A stretch of 64,000 bases of DNA from Cellulomonas pakistanensis (GCF_016862755.1 NZ_BONO01000020.1:1-64000), one strand, 5' to 3'; counted from the first letter of the stretch, positions 41,659 to 50,379 are shown. The notes: a model not told the origin generated them from the letters alone. A program made the numbers and translations.

Positions 41659-42405
41659 TCAGAGCGAGCGGAGCACCGAGACGACGCGGCCGAGCACCTG
41701 CGCGTGGTCGCCGTCGATCGGGGAGTACGCGGGGTTCTGCGGCAGCAGCCAGACGTGGCCGTCCGCGCGCTTGAGGGTCTTGACCGTCGCTTCGCCGTCG
41801 AGCATCGCGGCGACGATCTCCCCGTTCTCGGCGACGGGCTGCCGGCGGACCACGACCCAGTCCCCGTCGCAGATCGCGGCGTCGATCATCGAGTCGCCGA
41901 CGACCTTGAGCAGGAACAGCTCGCCCGCGCCCACGAGCTGGCGGGGGAGCGGGAACACGTCCTCGACGAGCTGCTCGGCGAGGATCGGGCCACCGGCGGC
42001 GATGCGGCCGACGACCGGCACGTAGGCGGCCTCGGGCGCACCCTCGCGGGCGGCGGAGTCGTCGTCCCCGATCCCCGTGATGCCCGCGACGCCGGGCAGG
42101 GCCGCCACGCCGCGGGAGTCGTCCGGCTGCACGACCTCGATCGCGCGGGGGCGGTTCGGGTCGCGGCGCAGGTAGCCCTTGCGCTCGAGCGCGGTGAGCT
42201 GGTGCTTGACGCTCGACGGGCTGGTGAGCCCCACCGCGTCGCCGATCTCCCGCATGCTCGGCGGGTAGCCGCGCGCCTCGACCGACGCGCGCACCGTCTC
42301 GAGGACCAGCCGCTGGCGCGGCGTGAGCCCGTCGCCCTCGCCGAGCTCGGCCACCGCCGCCTCCCCGCCGAGGTCCGCCGCGGCTGCCGTCCCGTCGCTC
42401 GCCAT
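41659..42405 (-). CDS. lexA: SOS repressor LexA
   Basis: A 248-residue repressor-protease. The N-terminal winged helix ([40 protein letters not shown]) binds the SOS box. The self-cleavage site is A137-G138 in RIAAGGPI, and the catalytic dyad is S172 ([15 protein letters not shown]) and K209 (EATVKTLK). RecA filament triggers cleavage. The ATG at 42405 follows gggagcagag; longer in-frame sequence upstream runs into the operator and is rejected. One LexA box (42540-42555) lies in its promoter region, so it is autoregulated. It is divergent from a LysM gene, as in mycobacteria. Confidence 0.98.
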   Translation of the reverse strand: MASDGTAAAADLGGEAAVAELGEGDGLTPRQRLVLETVRASVEARGYPPSMREIGDAVGLTSPSSVKHQLTALERKGYLRRDPNRPRAIEVVQPDDSRGVAALPGVAGITGIGDDDSAAREGAPEAAYVPVVGRIAAGGPILAEQLVEDVFPLPRQLVGAGELFLLKVVGDSMIDAAICDGDWVVVRRQPVAENGEIVAAMLDGEATVKTLKRADGHVWLLPQNPAYSPIDGDHAQVLGRVVSVLRSL

Positions 42406-42539
42406 CTCTGCTCCCGTCCCGTCCACCCTGGTCAGGCCGCCCGCCGGTGGGTCCGGGGCGGTCCGTCGGGCGGGCGTGTCAGTGCCTCGTGGTGCGCTGT
42501 ACCCGACGTCACCGAGCGTAGGGGGACGGACGGACGGGA

Positions 42540-42555
42540 TCAAACACCTGTTCGA
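42540..42555. promoter_or_regulatory. LexA box proximal to lexA
   Basis: TCAAACACCTGTTCGA differs from the palindromic consensus TCGAAC-N4-GTTCGA at one position. It lies 135 nt upstream of the lexA start and should mediate autorepression. Confidence 0.88.
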
Positions 42556-42606
42556 TCGTGTCTCGACATCGTCGGTGCCGTGTGGTTCCATCGTACAAGC
42601 GTTCGA

Positions 42607-42622
42607 ACGAACAGGTGTTCGA
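42607..42622. promoter_or_regulatory. LexA box proximal to the LysM gene
   Basis: ACGAACAGGTGTTCGA matches the consensus at all but the first base. It ends 38 nt before the LysM gene ATG. It overlaps a second GTTCGAACGAAC partial palindrome at 42601-42612, giving a denser operator than usual. Confidence 0.9.
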
Positions 42623-42660
42623 CTCGGGTCGCCAGCCGGCCCAGGAGGGAAGTGGTGGGG

Positions 42661-43056
42661 ATGAGCGCGATCGCAGCACAGCCGGGGATCGCTCGTCCGG
42701 CGCGCCGTGAGGTGCCCGCCCGGCGCGACGGGGATGCGCGCCGGGCGGTGCCCGCGGGCGGCGAGGGCCGGCTCCACCTGACGCGGCGCGGTCGCGTCGT
42801 CGTCGCCCTCCTGGGCCTGGCGGTCGTGCTCGGCGGCCTCATGGGCGGCCGCGCGGTCGCGGACGGGCCGGAGCGCGCGGTGGAGGTCACCACGCACGCG
42901 GTGCAGTCGGGGGAGACGCTCTGGCAGATCGCGACCCGCGTGGCCGCGCCGGGCGAGGACGTGCGCGACGTCGTGCTCGGCCTCCAGGAGCTCAACGGCC
43001 TGTCGGACGCCTCGCTCCAGGCCGGTCAGGTCCTGCTGCTGCCGGCCGGCTCCTGA
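42661..43056 (+). CDS. SOS-controlled LysM membrane protein (Rv2719c/ChiZ- or DivS-position cell-division inhibitor)
   Basis: A 131-residue protein: basic N-terminal cytoplasmic region (residues 1-45), one membrane helix ([20 protein letters not shown]) and an extracytoplasmic LysM domain ([20 protein letters not shown], ending [13 protein letters not shown]) that would bind peptidoglycan. Divergence from lexA, a LexA box at its promoter and the single helix plus LysM match the arrangement of M. tuberculosis Rv2719c and resemble Bacillus YneA and Corynebacterium DivS, which delay division during the SOS response. That role is inferred. No catalytic hydrolase domain is present. Confidence 0.85.
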   Translation: MSAIAAQPGIARPARREVPARRDGDARRAVPAGGEGRLHLTRRGRVVVALLGLAVVLGGLMGGRAVADGPERAVEVTTHAVQSGETLWQIATRVAAPGEDVRDVVLGLQELNGLSDASLQAGQVLLLPAGS

Positions 43057-43163
43057 ACCCGCGAGTCAGGGCGGGGCGGGGTCTCGACGGCGGGGTCCGC
43101 GCGAGCGCGAGCCCGCTGGTCAGCGCCCCGGGAAGGTCTCGAACGCATTACGTCACCCGCTCC

Positions 43164-43193
43164 TTGCGTAATTGGTGCAGGCACCCCTAGGGT
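43164..43193 (+). promoter_or_regulatory. Orphan promoter-like element
   Basis: TTGCGT (43164-43169), 18 nt, TAGGGT (43188-43193). An imperfectly spaced ATTACG/CGTAAT inverted repeat (43148-43153, 43167-43172) overlaps the -35. It is locally less G+C-rich than its surroundings. No protein-coding start fits downstream. Confidence 0.45.
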
Positions 43194-43199
43194 GGTGCC

Positions 43200-43366
43200 A
43201 CCTCGAACGGCTGGCTGGGGGGCTCGCCGCGAGGGACGCATCGTCGTCGCGGCTCTCGGGCCCCGGCGCAGAGGCGTGCAGCAACCGTCCGCGCGAGGCG
43301 AGTCGTGCGGACGAGACGGGACGGGGGCGTCCCCACGAGGGTGGCCGCATCAGCGGCCACCCTCGT
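43200..43366 (+). ncRNA. Candidate small non-coding RNA, about 165 nt
   Basis: The interval between the promoter-like element at 43164-43193 and a strong terminator hairpin at 43335-43366. It lies between the LysM gene and nrdR, in a 507-nt stretch with no credible protein gene; reading frames across it show no ribosome site and an Arg/Pro/Gly composition typical of spurious frames. It does not match SRP RNA, tmRNA, 6C RNA or a cobalamin riboswitch by the motifs I know. The identity is unknown and expression is unproven. Confidence 0.35.
43335..43366 (+). terminator. Strong terminator hairpin in the lysM-nrdR gap
   Basis: acgagggtggccgc (43335-43348) pairs perfectly with 43353-43366 around the 4-nt loop atca, followed by cgtctacc. 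It lies about 280 nt after the LysM gene, so it more likely ends a separate transcript than the LysM mRNA. Confidence 0.8.
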
Positions 43367-43456
43367 CGTCTACCCGGGGCCGACCTCGGCCCGCTGCCAC
43401 GTCCCCGCCCGCGCGCAGCTCCGCCACCAGCGTATTCGCCCCGCCGCGGAACCGCC

Positions 43457-43486
43457 TTGCACCGCCCGCTCCCGGGGCCCTACCGT
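43457..43486 (+). promoter_or_regulatory. Probable nrdR promoter
   Basis: TTGCAC (43457-43462), 18-nt spacer, TACCGT (43481-43486). Transcription would start near 43493 and give a leader of about 70 nt with a ggaggagg ribosome site before the nrdR ATG. Confidence 0.55.
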
Positions 43487-43563
43487 GTCCCGGTCGTCCG
43501 GGCGGGTGCCGCAGCGCTGCCGCCGCCGTCGCGGGCGTGCACCACATCCCGGAGGAGGCGTCC

Positions 43564-44073
43564 ATGCACTGCCCGTTCTGCCGTCACGCCGACTCCCGCG
43601 TCGTGGACTCCCGCACCTCCGACGACGGCCTCTCGATCCGCCGCCGGCGGCAGTGCCCGCAGTGCAACCGCCGGTTCACCACGATCGAGACGGCCAGCCT
43701 CTCGGTGGTGAAGCGGTCGGGCGCCACCGAGCCGTTCAGCCGCGAGAAGATCGTCAACGGCGTCCGCAAGGCCTGCCAGGGCCGGCCGGTCAGCGACGAC
43801 GACCTGGCGGTGCTCGCCCAGCGCGTCGAGGAGAACCTGCGCGCGAGCGGCAGCGCCGAGCTGGACGCCTACGAGATCGGCCTGGCCATCCTCGGGCCGC
43901 TCCGGGACCTGGACGAGGTCGCGTACCTGCGGTTCGCCAGCGTGTACCAGGCGTTCAACAGCCTGGAGGACTTCGAGGCCGCGATCACCGTGCTCCGCGC
44001 GGAGAACGAGGCCGCCGACGCCGCCCGCGCCGCCACGGCCGGCTCCGCGTCCGAGGACGCCCCGACCGCCTGA
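43564..44073 (+). CDS. nrdR: Transcriptional repressor NrdR
   Basis: A 169-residue repressor of ribonucleotide reductase genes. The zinc ribbon has C3, C6, C31 and C34 (MHCPFC and CPQC), with [19 protein letters not shown] between, followed by the ATP-cone ([20 protein letters not shown]) that senses ATP/dATP. A good ribosome site (ggaggagg) precedes the ATG. The C-terminal 20 residues are Ala-rich. A ribonucleotide reductase gene is not adjacent. A weak hairpin (44099-44139) may end its mRNA. Confidence 0.96.
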   Translation: MHCPFCRHADSRVVDSRTSDDGLSIRRRRQCPQCNRRFTTIETASLSVVKRSGATEPFSREKIVNGVRKACQGRPVSDDDLAVLAQRVEENLRASGSAELDAYEIGLAILGPLRDLDEVAYLRFASVYQAFNSLEDFEAAITVLRAENEAADAARAATAGSASEDAPTA

Positions 44074-44202
44074 CGCCCGCCGCAGCACCGGGACCAGAGC
44101 GCGGGACCGCGACCGCCCGCACGCGCCCGCGGTCCGCGCGGGATCCGCCCGACCCGCGACCGCCCCGCACGCACCCGCGCCCGGCGTACTACCGTCGGAC
44201 GG

Positions 44203-46236
44203 GTGATCCCTGCTGACCTCGCGCTCCTGCACGCCCCCGGAACCCCCGCGGTCGCCCCCGACGGCTCGTTCGCCGTCGTCGCGCGCACCGCGCCCGACCT
44301 CGAGTCCGACGAGTACACCGGCCAGCTCTGGCGGGTGGCCACCGACGGCCGCACCCCGCCGGTGCGGCTGACCCGCGGGCACCGCGACACCGACCCGCAG
44401 GTGTCGCCGGACGGCCGCTGGGTCGCGTTCCTGCGCGCCGAGCCGAAGGGGCGCCCGCAGCTGTTCCTCGTCGAGGCCGCGGGCGGCGAGCCCGTCCGGC
44501 TGACCGACGCGCCGCTCGGCGTGCAGACGGCCCGGTTCTCGCCCGACGGCGCGACGCTCGCGTTCGTCGCCCGGGTGCCGGAGGAGGGCCGCTACGGCGA
44601 GGGCGACGCCGGCGCCGAGCGCCCGCGGCACATCACGGAGCTGCCGTACCGGAACGACGGCGTCGGGTTCACCCGGGACAAGCGCCGCCAGCTGTTCGTG
44701 GTCGACGTGCCCGCCGACCCGGCCGCGCGCGACGCCGTGCCCGCCGGCGAGGGCGCCGCGCCGGTCGCCCGTCAGGTGACGGACGGCGACACCGACGTCG
44801 AGGCGATCGCGTGGTTCCCGCGCGGCCGGTACGTCGCGGCGGTCGCCGCCCGGCACGCCGCCAAGGACGCGGACCTGCGGTCGGACGCCGTCGTGGTCGA
44901 CACCGCCGCGGACGCCGACCACGCACTGGTCCCGCTGACCGACGCGGACGCCGGCAGCCCGCTCGCCGTCGCCGGCGTCCTGCCGTCCGTCGACGGCGCG
45001 ACGCTCTGGCTGCTGGCGCAGGACATGGGTCCGTCCGGCCGCGACTTCGTGGCCGCGCAGACCGGCCTGTACCGCCTGCCGCTGACCGCCGCGGGCGAGG
45101 CCGGCGCACCGGCCGCCGCCGGCGCCGCCGAGCGGCTGACCGACGCCGAGGCCGTCGACCTCGACCCCGGCACCTTCGCGGTGACCGCCGACGGCGTCCT
45201 CGCGGGGGTGCTGCACCGCGGCACGGTCGTGCTGCGCGCGTTCGGCGCGGACGGCTCGTCGCGCGACCTGCTGACCGGCCTGGTCGCGCACGGCGTCGCC
45301 GCCGCGGCCGACGCGCCGGTGGCCGTCGTGACCGCCGCCGGCCCGGCGACCTCGGGCGACCTGCACGCGATCGACCTGGCGACGGGGGAGACCCGCGCGC
45401 TCACCGACTGGTCCGCGCCGCTGCGCGCGACGGGCCGGGTCCGCGAGCCCCGTGAGGTCACGACGACCGCGCCCGACGGCTACCCCGTGCACGGCTGGGT
45501 CGTCACCCCCGACCCGGAGCGGTTCGCCGGCCCGCACCCGACGATCCTCATGATCCACGGCGGCCCGTACGCGCAGTACACGGTCGGCCTGTTCGACGAG
45601 GTGCAGACGCTGGCCGAGGCCGGCTACGCGGTGGTCTACGGGAACCCGCGCGGCGCGGCGGGCTACGGGTCGGCGCACGGCACGGCGATCCGGCACGGCT
45701 TCGGCACCGTCGACACCGACGACGTGCTGGCGCTGCTCGACGCGGCGCTCGAGGACCCGGCGCTGGACGGCGAGCGGGTCGGCGTCATGGGCGGCTCGTA
45801 CGGCGGCTACCTCACCGCGTGGCTCACCACGCGCACGGACCGGTTCACCGGCGCGATCGTGGAGCGCGGGTTCCTCGACCCGGTCAGCTTCGTCGGGTCG
45901 AGCGACATCGGCTGGTTCTTCGGCCTGGAGTACCTGGGCGACGGCGACGACGAGGAGTCCCGGGCGCAGGTCGCCGCGCAGTCGCCGATGGCGCACGTGG
46001 CGCGCGTGACCACGCCGACGCTGGTGATCCACTCGGAGCAGGACTGGCGCTGCCCGGTCGAGCAGGGCCAGCGGTGGTTCGTGGAGCTCAAGCGCCGCGG
46101 TGTGCCGGCCGAGCTGCTGCTGTTCCCGGGCGAGGGCCACGAGCTGACCCGCTCCGGCCGACCGCAGCACCGCCTGGTCCGGTTCGAGCACGTGCTCGAC
46201 TGGTGGCAGCGGACCCTGCCGGTCGCGCAGGGCTGA
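44203..46236 (+). CDS. S9-family prolyl oligopeptidase/acylaminoacyl-peptidase-like
   Basis: A 677-residue cytoplasmic serine peptidase. The N-terminal beta-propeller contains WD40-like/PD40 units (DTDPQVSPDGRWVAFLRAEP, QTARFSPDGATLAFVARVP). The C-terminal alpha/beta-hydrolase domain holds ILMIHGGPYAQYTVGLFDEV, nucleophile S532 in GGSYGGYLTAW, the catalytic Asp in HSEQDWRCPVEQG and His in EGHELTRSG. It cleaves short peptides; exact specificity (acyl-aminoacyl, dipeptidyl or oligopeptide) is not evident. The start is GTG, with TACCGT seven nucleotides upstream. A 23-bp bidirectional hairpin follows. Confidence 0.9.
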   Translation: MIPADLALLHAPGTPAVAPDGSFAVVARTAPDLESDEYTGQLWRVATDGRTPPVRLTRGHRDTDPQVSPDGRWVAFLRAEPKGRPQLFLVEAAGGEPVRLTDAPLGVQTARFSPDGATLAFVARVPEEGRYGEGDAGAERPRHITELPYRNDGVGFTRDKRRQLFVVDVPADPAARDAVPAGEGAAPVARQVTDGDTDVEAIAWFPRGRYVAAVAARHAAKDADLRSDAVVVDTAADADHALVPLTDADAGSPLAVAGVLPSVDGATLWLLAQDMGPSGRDFVAAQTGLYRLPLTAAGEAGAPAAAGAAERLTDAEAVDLDPGTFAVTADGVLAGVLHRGTVVLRAFGADGSSRDLLTGLVAHGVAAAADAPVAVVTAAGPATSGDLHAIDLATGETRALTDWSAPLRATGRVREPREVTTTAPDGYPVHGWVVTPDPERFAGPHPTILMIHGGPYAQYTVGLFDEVQTLAEAGYAVVYGNPRGAAGYGSAHGTAIRHGFGTVDTDDVLALLDAALEDPALDGERVGVMGGSYGGYLTAWLTTRTDRFTGAIVERGFLDPVSFVGSSDIGWFFGLEYLGDGDDEESRAQVAAQSPMAHVARVTTPTLVIHSEQDWRCPVEQGQRWFVELKRRGVPAELLLFPGEGHELTRSGRPQHRLVRFEHVLDWWQRTLPVAQG

Positions 46237-46246
46237 CCCGCCCGGC

Positions 46247-46296
46247 CACGCACGAGGGCCCCGCACCGGCGATCCGGTGCGGGGCCCTCGTGCGTG
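46247..46296. terminator. Bidirectional terminator, 23-bp perfect stem
   Basis: Positions 46247-46269 and 46274-46296 are exact complements with the 4-nt loop cgat. It starts 10 nt after the S9 peptidase stop and lies 25 nt beyond the ligase stop on the other strand, so it serves both convergent genes. Confidence 0.9.
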
Positions 46297-46321
46297 CGGG
46301 TCGTGCGCGCCCGCGGTCCTG

Positions 46322-48013
46322 TCAGGCCGAGGACGCCATGAGGTCGTCCCGGACGACGCGGCGGAGCACCTTGCCGATCTGCGACCGCGGCAGCTCCGTG
46401 AGGATCACGAGCTCGCGCGGCACGGCGTACCGGGCCAGGCGCTCGGAGCACCACTCGCGGACCGCGGCGATGTCGACGTGCGCGCCGAGCTCGGTGACGA
46501 TCGCGGCGACCACCTTCTCGCCGAGGTCGCCGCCCGGCAGCCCCACGACGGCGACGTCGCGCACGCCCGGCATGCCGCGGAGCTTGTCCTCGACCTGGGA
46601 CGGGTACACCTTGAACCCGCCGGTCACGATCATCTCCTTGATCCGGTCGACCAGGACGACGAACCCGTCGTCGTCCAGCCGGACCACGTCGCCCGTGCGC
46701 AGCCAGCCGCCGGGCAGCAGCTGCTCCGCGGTCTCCTCGGGGCGGCCCCAGTAGCCGGAGAACACCTGCGGGCCGCGGATCAGCAGCTCGCCCTGCTCGC
46801 CGGGGGCGACGTCGCGGGCCGGGTCCTCCTGGTCGACCACGCGGACGTCGGTGCTCGGGAACGGCAGGCCGAGCGCGCCGGGCCGGCGGTCGGGCGACAG
46901 CGGGCTGCCCAGGGCCACGGGGGAGGTCTCGGTCATGCCGTAGCCCTCGATGACGAGGCCGCCGGTGACCCGCTCCCACCGCGCCGCGGTCTCGGGGGAC
47001 AGCGACATCGCGCCGGAGATGGCGTACCGGAACGACGACAGGTCGGCCTTCGCCGCCTCGGCGGAGGCCGCGAGGCGGTCGAGCATCGGCGGCACCGCGG
47101 GCAGGAAGGTGCCGGGGCGGCGGCGCTGGGCCGCGAGCACCTGCTCCGGGTCGAACTTCGGGAACGCCACGAGCGTCGCGCCGACCCGGGTCGCGTAGGT
47201 GAGGCACAGCGTGAGGCCGAACGCGTGGAAGAACGGCAGCACGCCGTAGATCGTCTCCGTCCCGGGCTCCGCCTGGGTCCAGGCCTGGCCCTGCACGGCG
47301 TTCGCCACGAGGTTCCGGTGCGTGAGCACGGCGGCCTTCGGGGTGCCGGTGGTCCCGCCGGTGTACTGGAGCAGGGCGACGTCGTCCGCCGTGGGCCGCG
47401 GCGTGCCGACCGGCAGCGCGGTCGCGTCCGCCACCAGGCGGTGCCACACCGGCGTGCCGGCGGGCAGCGCGGCGCGCAGGGCGGTCCTCGTCCGGCGGGC
47501 GGCGGGCAGGGGGAGGCGCAGCGCGAACCGCTTGGCGGCGGGCAGGTCGGCGGAGACGTCGACGGCGACGACCGTGCGGACGGCGGTCCGGTCCTGCGCG
47601 GCGAGCGCCGGCGCGACGGCCTTCTCCCAGACGAGCGCGACCGTGGCGCCCGAGTCGGCGAGCTGGTGCGCGAGCTCGTCGGCCGTGTAGGTCGGGTTGT
47701 GCTCGACGACGACGGCGCCGAGCCGCAGCGCGGCGTAGAACGCGACGACGTGCGAGGTGCAGTTGGGCAGCACGATCGCGACGCGGTCGCCGGCGCGCAC
47801 GCCGAGGTCGCGCAGCACGGCCGCGCCGCGGGCGACGGCGCCCGCGAGCTCGCCGTACGTCGTCGTCGCCCCGAGGAAGTCCACCGCGACGCGCTCGGGC
47901 CAGGCCGCGGCGGCGCGGTCCAGGGCGGCGGTCAGCGGCTCGTCGGGCACGTCGACGACGGGCGGGACGCCCGGCGCGTAGGAGGAGTGCCACGGTCGCG
48001 TGAAGTCGGTCAC
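46322..48013 (-). CDS. Long-chain fatty-acid--CoA ligase-like AMP-binding enzyme
   Basis: A 563-residue adenylate-forming enzyme of the ANL superfamily, closest in pattern to FadD-type acyl-CoA ligases. The P-loop-like motif is LQYTGGTTGTPKAAVLTHRN, followed by GVLPFFHAFGLT, EGYGMTETSPV, the hinge region GWLRTGDVVRLDDDGFVVLVDRIKEMIVTGGFKVYP and the catalytic Lys in RSQIGKVLRR. It would activate a fatty or other carboxylic acid for catabolism or lipid synthesis. The GTG at 48013 follows ggtgacc. A 24-bp operator-like palindrome lies just upstream. Confidence 0.9.
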   Translation of the reverse strand: MTDFTRPWHSSYAPGVPPVVDVPDEPLTAALDRAAAAWPERVAVDFLGATTTYGELAGAVARGAAVLRDLGVRAGDRVAIVLPNCTSHVVAFYAALRLGAVVVEHNPTYTADELAHQLADSGATVALVWEKAVAPALAAQDRTAVRTVVAVDVSADLPAAKRFALRLPLPAARRTRTALRAALPAGTPVWHRLVADATALPVGTPRPTADDVALLQYTGGTTGTPKAAVLTHRNLVANAVQGQAWTQAEPGTETIYGVLPFFHAFGLTLCLTYATRVGATLVAFPKFDPEQVLAAQRRRPGTFLPAVPPMLDRLAASAEAAKADLSSFRYAISGAMSLSPETAARWERVTGGLVIEGYGMTETSPVALGSPLSPDRRPGALGLPFPSTDVRVVDQEDPARDVAPGEQGELLIRGPQVFSGYWGRPEETAEQLLPGGWLRTGDVVRLDDDGFVVLVDRIKEMIVTGGFKVYPSQVEDKLRGMPGVRDVAVVGLPGGDLGEKVVAAIVTELGAHVDIAAVREWCSERLARYAVPRELVILTELPRSQIGKVLRRVVRDDLMASSA

Positions 48014-48022
48014 GAGGTCACC

Positions 48023-48046
48023 GTAACCTACGGATGCGTAAGTTAC
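48023..48046. promoter_or_regulatory. Operator-like 24-bp palindrome upstream of the ligase
   Basis: The sequence from GTAAC (48023) to GTTAC (48046) is self-complementary at 20 of 24 positions, with half-site CGTAAGTTAC. It is much more A+T-rich than its surroundings and lies ten bases before the ligase start. Size and symmetry suit a TetR-family repressor, which often controls acyl-CoA ligase genes. The regulator is not in this window. Confidence 0.55.
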
Positions 48047-48084
48047 GTGAGCGTAGCCTGAGGCAACGGGGGAGATCGCCCGGG

Positions 48085-49134
48085 TCAGAGGTCCGAGGAC
48101 CGCGACCCCCACAGGTTGATCCCCGCGTCCACCGCGTGCCGGTCGATCGCGGCCAGCTCCTCGTCGGTGAGCTCCGGGCCGTCGACCGCCGCGAGGTTCT
48201 CCCGCAGCTGCTCCGGGGTCCGCGCGCCGAGCGCCACCGACGTCACCCGCGGGTCGCGCAGCACCCAGGCGATCGCGAGCTGGGCGAGCGACTGCCCGCG
48301 CGCCTCCGCGACCGCGTTGAGGGCCCGCACCCGGTCCAGGTTCTCGTCGCTGAGGTACTCGGCGCGCAGGGGTCCGCCCCGGGCCGCGCGCGAGTCCTCG
48401 GGCACGCCGCCGAGGTACTTCCGGGTGAGCATGCCCTGGGCGAGCGGGGAGAACGCGACGACGCCCAGGCCGGCCTCGCCGGCGACGTCGAGCAGGCTCC
48501 GGCCGCCCGCCTCGTCGTCCGGCTGCTCGACCCAGCGGTTCAGCATCGAGTACGACGGCTGGTGCACGGCCAGCCGGAGGCCGAGGCCCTCGGCGACGGC
48601 GAGCGCCTCGGCGGTGCGCCGGGCGGAGTACGACGAGATGCCGGCGTGCAGCGCCCGGCCGGAGTCGACGGCCGTCTTGAGCGCGCCGATCGTCTCCTCG
48701 AGCGGGGTGCGCGGGTCGAACCGGTGGCTGTAGAACACGTCGACGCGGTCGGTGCCGAGCCGGCGGAGCGACTGGTCGAGCGACGCGAGCAGGTACTTGC
48801 GGGAGCCGAACTCGCCGTACGGGCCGGGCCACTGCCGGTAGCCGGCCTTCGTCGCGATCAGCAGCTCGTCGCGGTACGGGGCGAGGTCGGTCGCGAGCAG
48901 CCGGCCGACGCTCTCCTCGGCGGCCCCCGGCGGCGGGCCGTAGTTGTTCGCGAGGTCCAGGTGGACCACCCCGGCGTCGACCGCGGCGAGCACGAGCGCG
49001 CGCTGGTCGGCGAACGGGGTGGCGTCCCCGAAGTTCTGCCACAGCCCGAGCGTCACCGCGGGCAGGTCCAGGCCGGAGCGGCCGGCGCGGCGCAGGGGGA
49101 GTCGGTCGTGGCGGGCGTCGTCGGCGAGGTGCAC
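48085..49134 (-). CDS. Aldo/keto reductase (YghZ/MgrA-like)
   Basis: A 349-residue NADPH-dependent TIM-barrel reductase. GLWQNFGDATPFADQRALVL is typical of the YghZ (L-glyceraldehyde 3-phosphate reductase) group, and the tetrad residues are visible: Asp/Tyr in HLDLANNYGPPPGAAE, Lys in LLIATKAGYR and His in VDVFYSHRFDP. AFSPLAQGMLTRKYL and the C-terminal cofactor segment VALGARTPEQLRENL follow. It probably detoxifies aldehydes such as methylglyoxal; the substrate is inferred. The start is GTG. It ends 71 nt before the ligase gene. Confidence 0.9.
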   Translation of the reverse strand: MHLADDARHDRLPLRRAGRSGLDLPAVTLGLWQNFGDATPFADQRALVLAAVDAGVVHLDLANNYGPPPGAAEESVGRLLATDLAPYRDELLIATKAGYRQWPGPYGEFGSRKYLLASLDQSLRRLGTDRVDVFYSHRFDPRTPLEETIGALKTAVDSGRALHAGISSYSARRTAEALAVAEGLGLRLAVHQPSYSMLNRWVEQPDDEAGGRSLLDVAGEAGLGVVAFSPLAQGMLTRKYLGGVPEDSRAARGGPLRAEYLSDENLDRVRALNAVAEARGQSLAQLAIAWVLRDPRVTSVALGARTPEQLRENLAAVDGPELTDEELAAIDRHAVDAGINLWGSRSSDL

Positions 49135-49182
49135 GGCCCCGACGCTAGCGCGTCGACCCGGCGCCCCGCCGAGCGGCGGCCG

Positions 49183-50379
49183 TCAGTCGACGACGCGCAG
49201 CCGGATCGTCTCCGGGCGGGCCCGCAGCGCCGCGACCACCTCGGGCTCCACCGCGACGGCGTCGGTCACCACGTAGCCGACCTCGCCGCGCGTCGCGAGC
49301 AGCTGGCCCTCGATGTTCGCGCCGTGCTCGGCGAGCGTGTTGTTGACCGCCGCCAGCACGCCGGGGACGTTGCGGTGCAGGTAGGTGAGCCGGTGCACGC
49401 CGGGGCGGGCCTCGAGCGTGAGGTTCGGCAGGTTGACGCTGAGCATCGTCGTGCCGGTGTTCATGAAGTCGCGCAGCTTGTTCGACACGAACTGGCCGAT
49501 CGCCTCCTGCGCCTCCTCGGTCGACCCGCCGGTGTGCGGGGTGAGGATGACGTTCGGCAGCCCGCGCAGCTCCGACTCGAACGGGTCGCCCTTGCGCTTC
49601 GGCTCCACCGGGAACACGTCGACGGCCGCGCCGGCCACGTGCCCGGCGAGCACCGCGTCCCGCAGCGCCGCGTAGTCGACGACGAACCCGCGCGACAGGT
49701 TGAGGAAGATCGCGCCCTCGCGCATGCGGGCGAACTGCTTGGCGCCGAACAGCCCGGCGTTGCCGCTGCGGCCGTCGACGTGCAGCGTCACGATGTCGGC
49801 GACGTCGAGCAGCTCGTCCAGCGTCTCCGCGCGGCGCGCGTTGCCCAGCGCCAGCTTCTCCGCGGTGTCGTAGAACACGACCGACATGCCGAGGTTCTCG
49901 GCGAGCACCGACAGCTGGGTGCCGATGTTGCCGTAGCCGACGATGCCGAGCGTGCGGCCGCGGACCTCGTGCGCGCCGTCCGCCGACTTGTTCCACACGC
50001 CGTCGTGCATGGACCGGTCGAGCACGGTCAGCCGCCGGGTGAGCGCGATGATGTCGGCCAGCGCGATCTCGACCACCGAGCGGGTGTTCGAGAACGGCGC
50101 GTTGAACACCGCCACGCCGCGCGAGGCCGCCGCGTGCAGGTCGATCTGGTTCGTGCCGATGCAGTAGGCGCCGATCGCGACCAGGTCGGGCGCGGCGTCG
50201 AGGACGGCCTCGGTCACGTTGGTCTTGGACCGGATGCCGAGCAGGTGCACGCCCTGCAGCGCCTCGATCAGCTCCGACTCGTCGAGCGCGCCGGAGCGCG
50301 TGACGACCTCGTAGCCGGCCGCCTCCAGGATGGCGCGGGCCTGGGGGTGCAGGTTCTCGAGCAGCAGGGCGCGTAGCAC
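49183..50379 (-). CDS. serA: D-3-phosphoglycerate dehydrogenase
   Basis: A 398-residue enzyme for the first step of serine synthesis. It is of the E. coli type (single C-terminal ACT domain, about 410 residues), not the long mycobacterial type. LLGIRSKTNVTEAVLDAAPD, the NAD-binding VRGRTLGIVGYGNIGTQLSV, Arg in FLNLSRGFVVD, Glu in VFPVEPKRKGDPF and His in ILTPHTGGSTEEAQ form the catalytic set. The ACT region (HRNVPGVLAAVNNTLAEHG) would bind serine as inhibitor. The GTG at 50379 gives MLRALLLENLHP; a GGAGG lies 15 nt upstream. Confidence 0.94.
   Translation of the reverse strand: MLRALLLENLHPQARAILEAAGYEVVTRSGALDESELIEALQGVHLLGIRSKTNVTEAVLDAAPDLVAIGAYCIGTNQIDLHAAASRGVAVFNAPFSNTRSVVEIALADIIALTRRLTVLDRSMHDGVWNKSADGAHEVRGRTLGIVGYGNIGTQLSVLAENLGMSVVFYDTAEKLALGNARRAETLDELLDVADIVTLHVDGRSGNAGLFGAKQFARMREGAIFLNLSRGFVVDYAALRDAVLAGHVAGAAVDVFPVEPKRKGDPFESELRGLPNVILTPHTGGSTEEAQEAIGQFVSNKLRDFMNTGTTMLSVNLPNLTLEARPGVHRLTYLHRNVPGVLAAVNNTLAEHGANIEGQLLATRGEVGYVVTDAVAVEPEVVAALRARPETIRLRVVD

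Noticed and set aside
43057-43563. Cobalamin riboswitch before nrdR
   Set aside because: No B12-box-like motif or matching stem arrangement was found, and no B12-dependent reductase gene follows.
43192-43563. N-terminal extension of NrdR or a separate gene in this stretch
   Set aside because: NrdR proteins start at MHCPFC; the upstream frame crosses a strong terminator and lacks a ribosome site.
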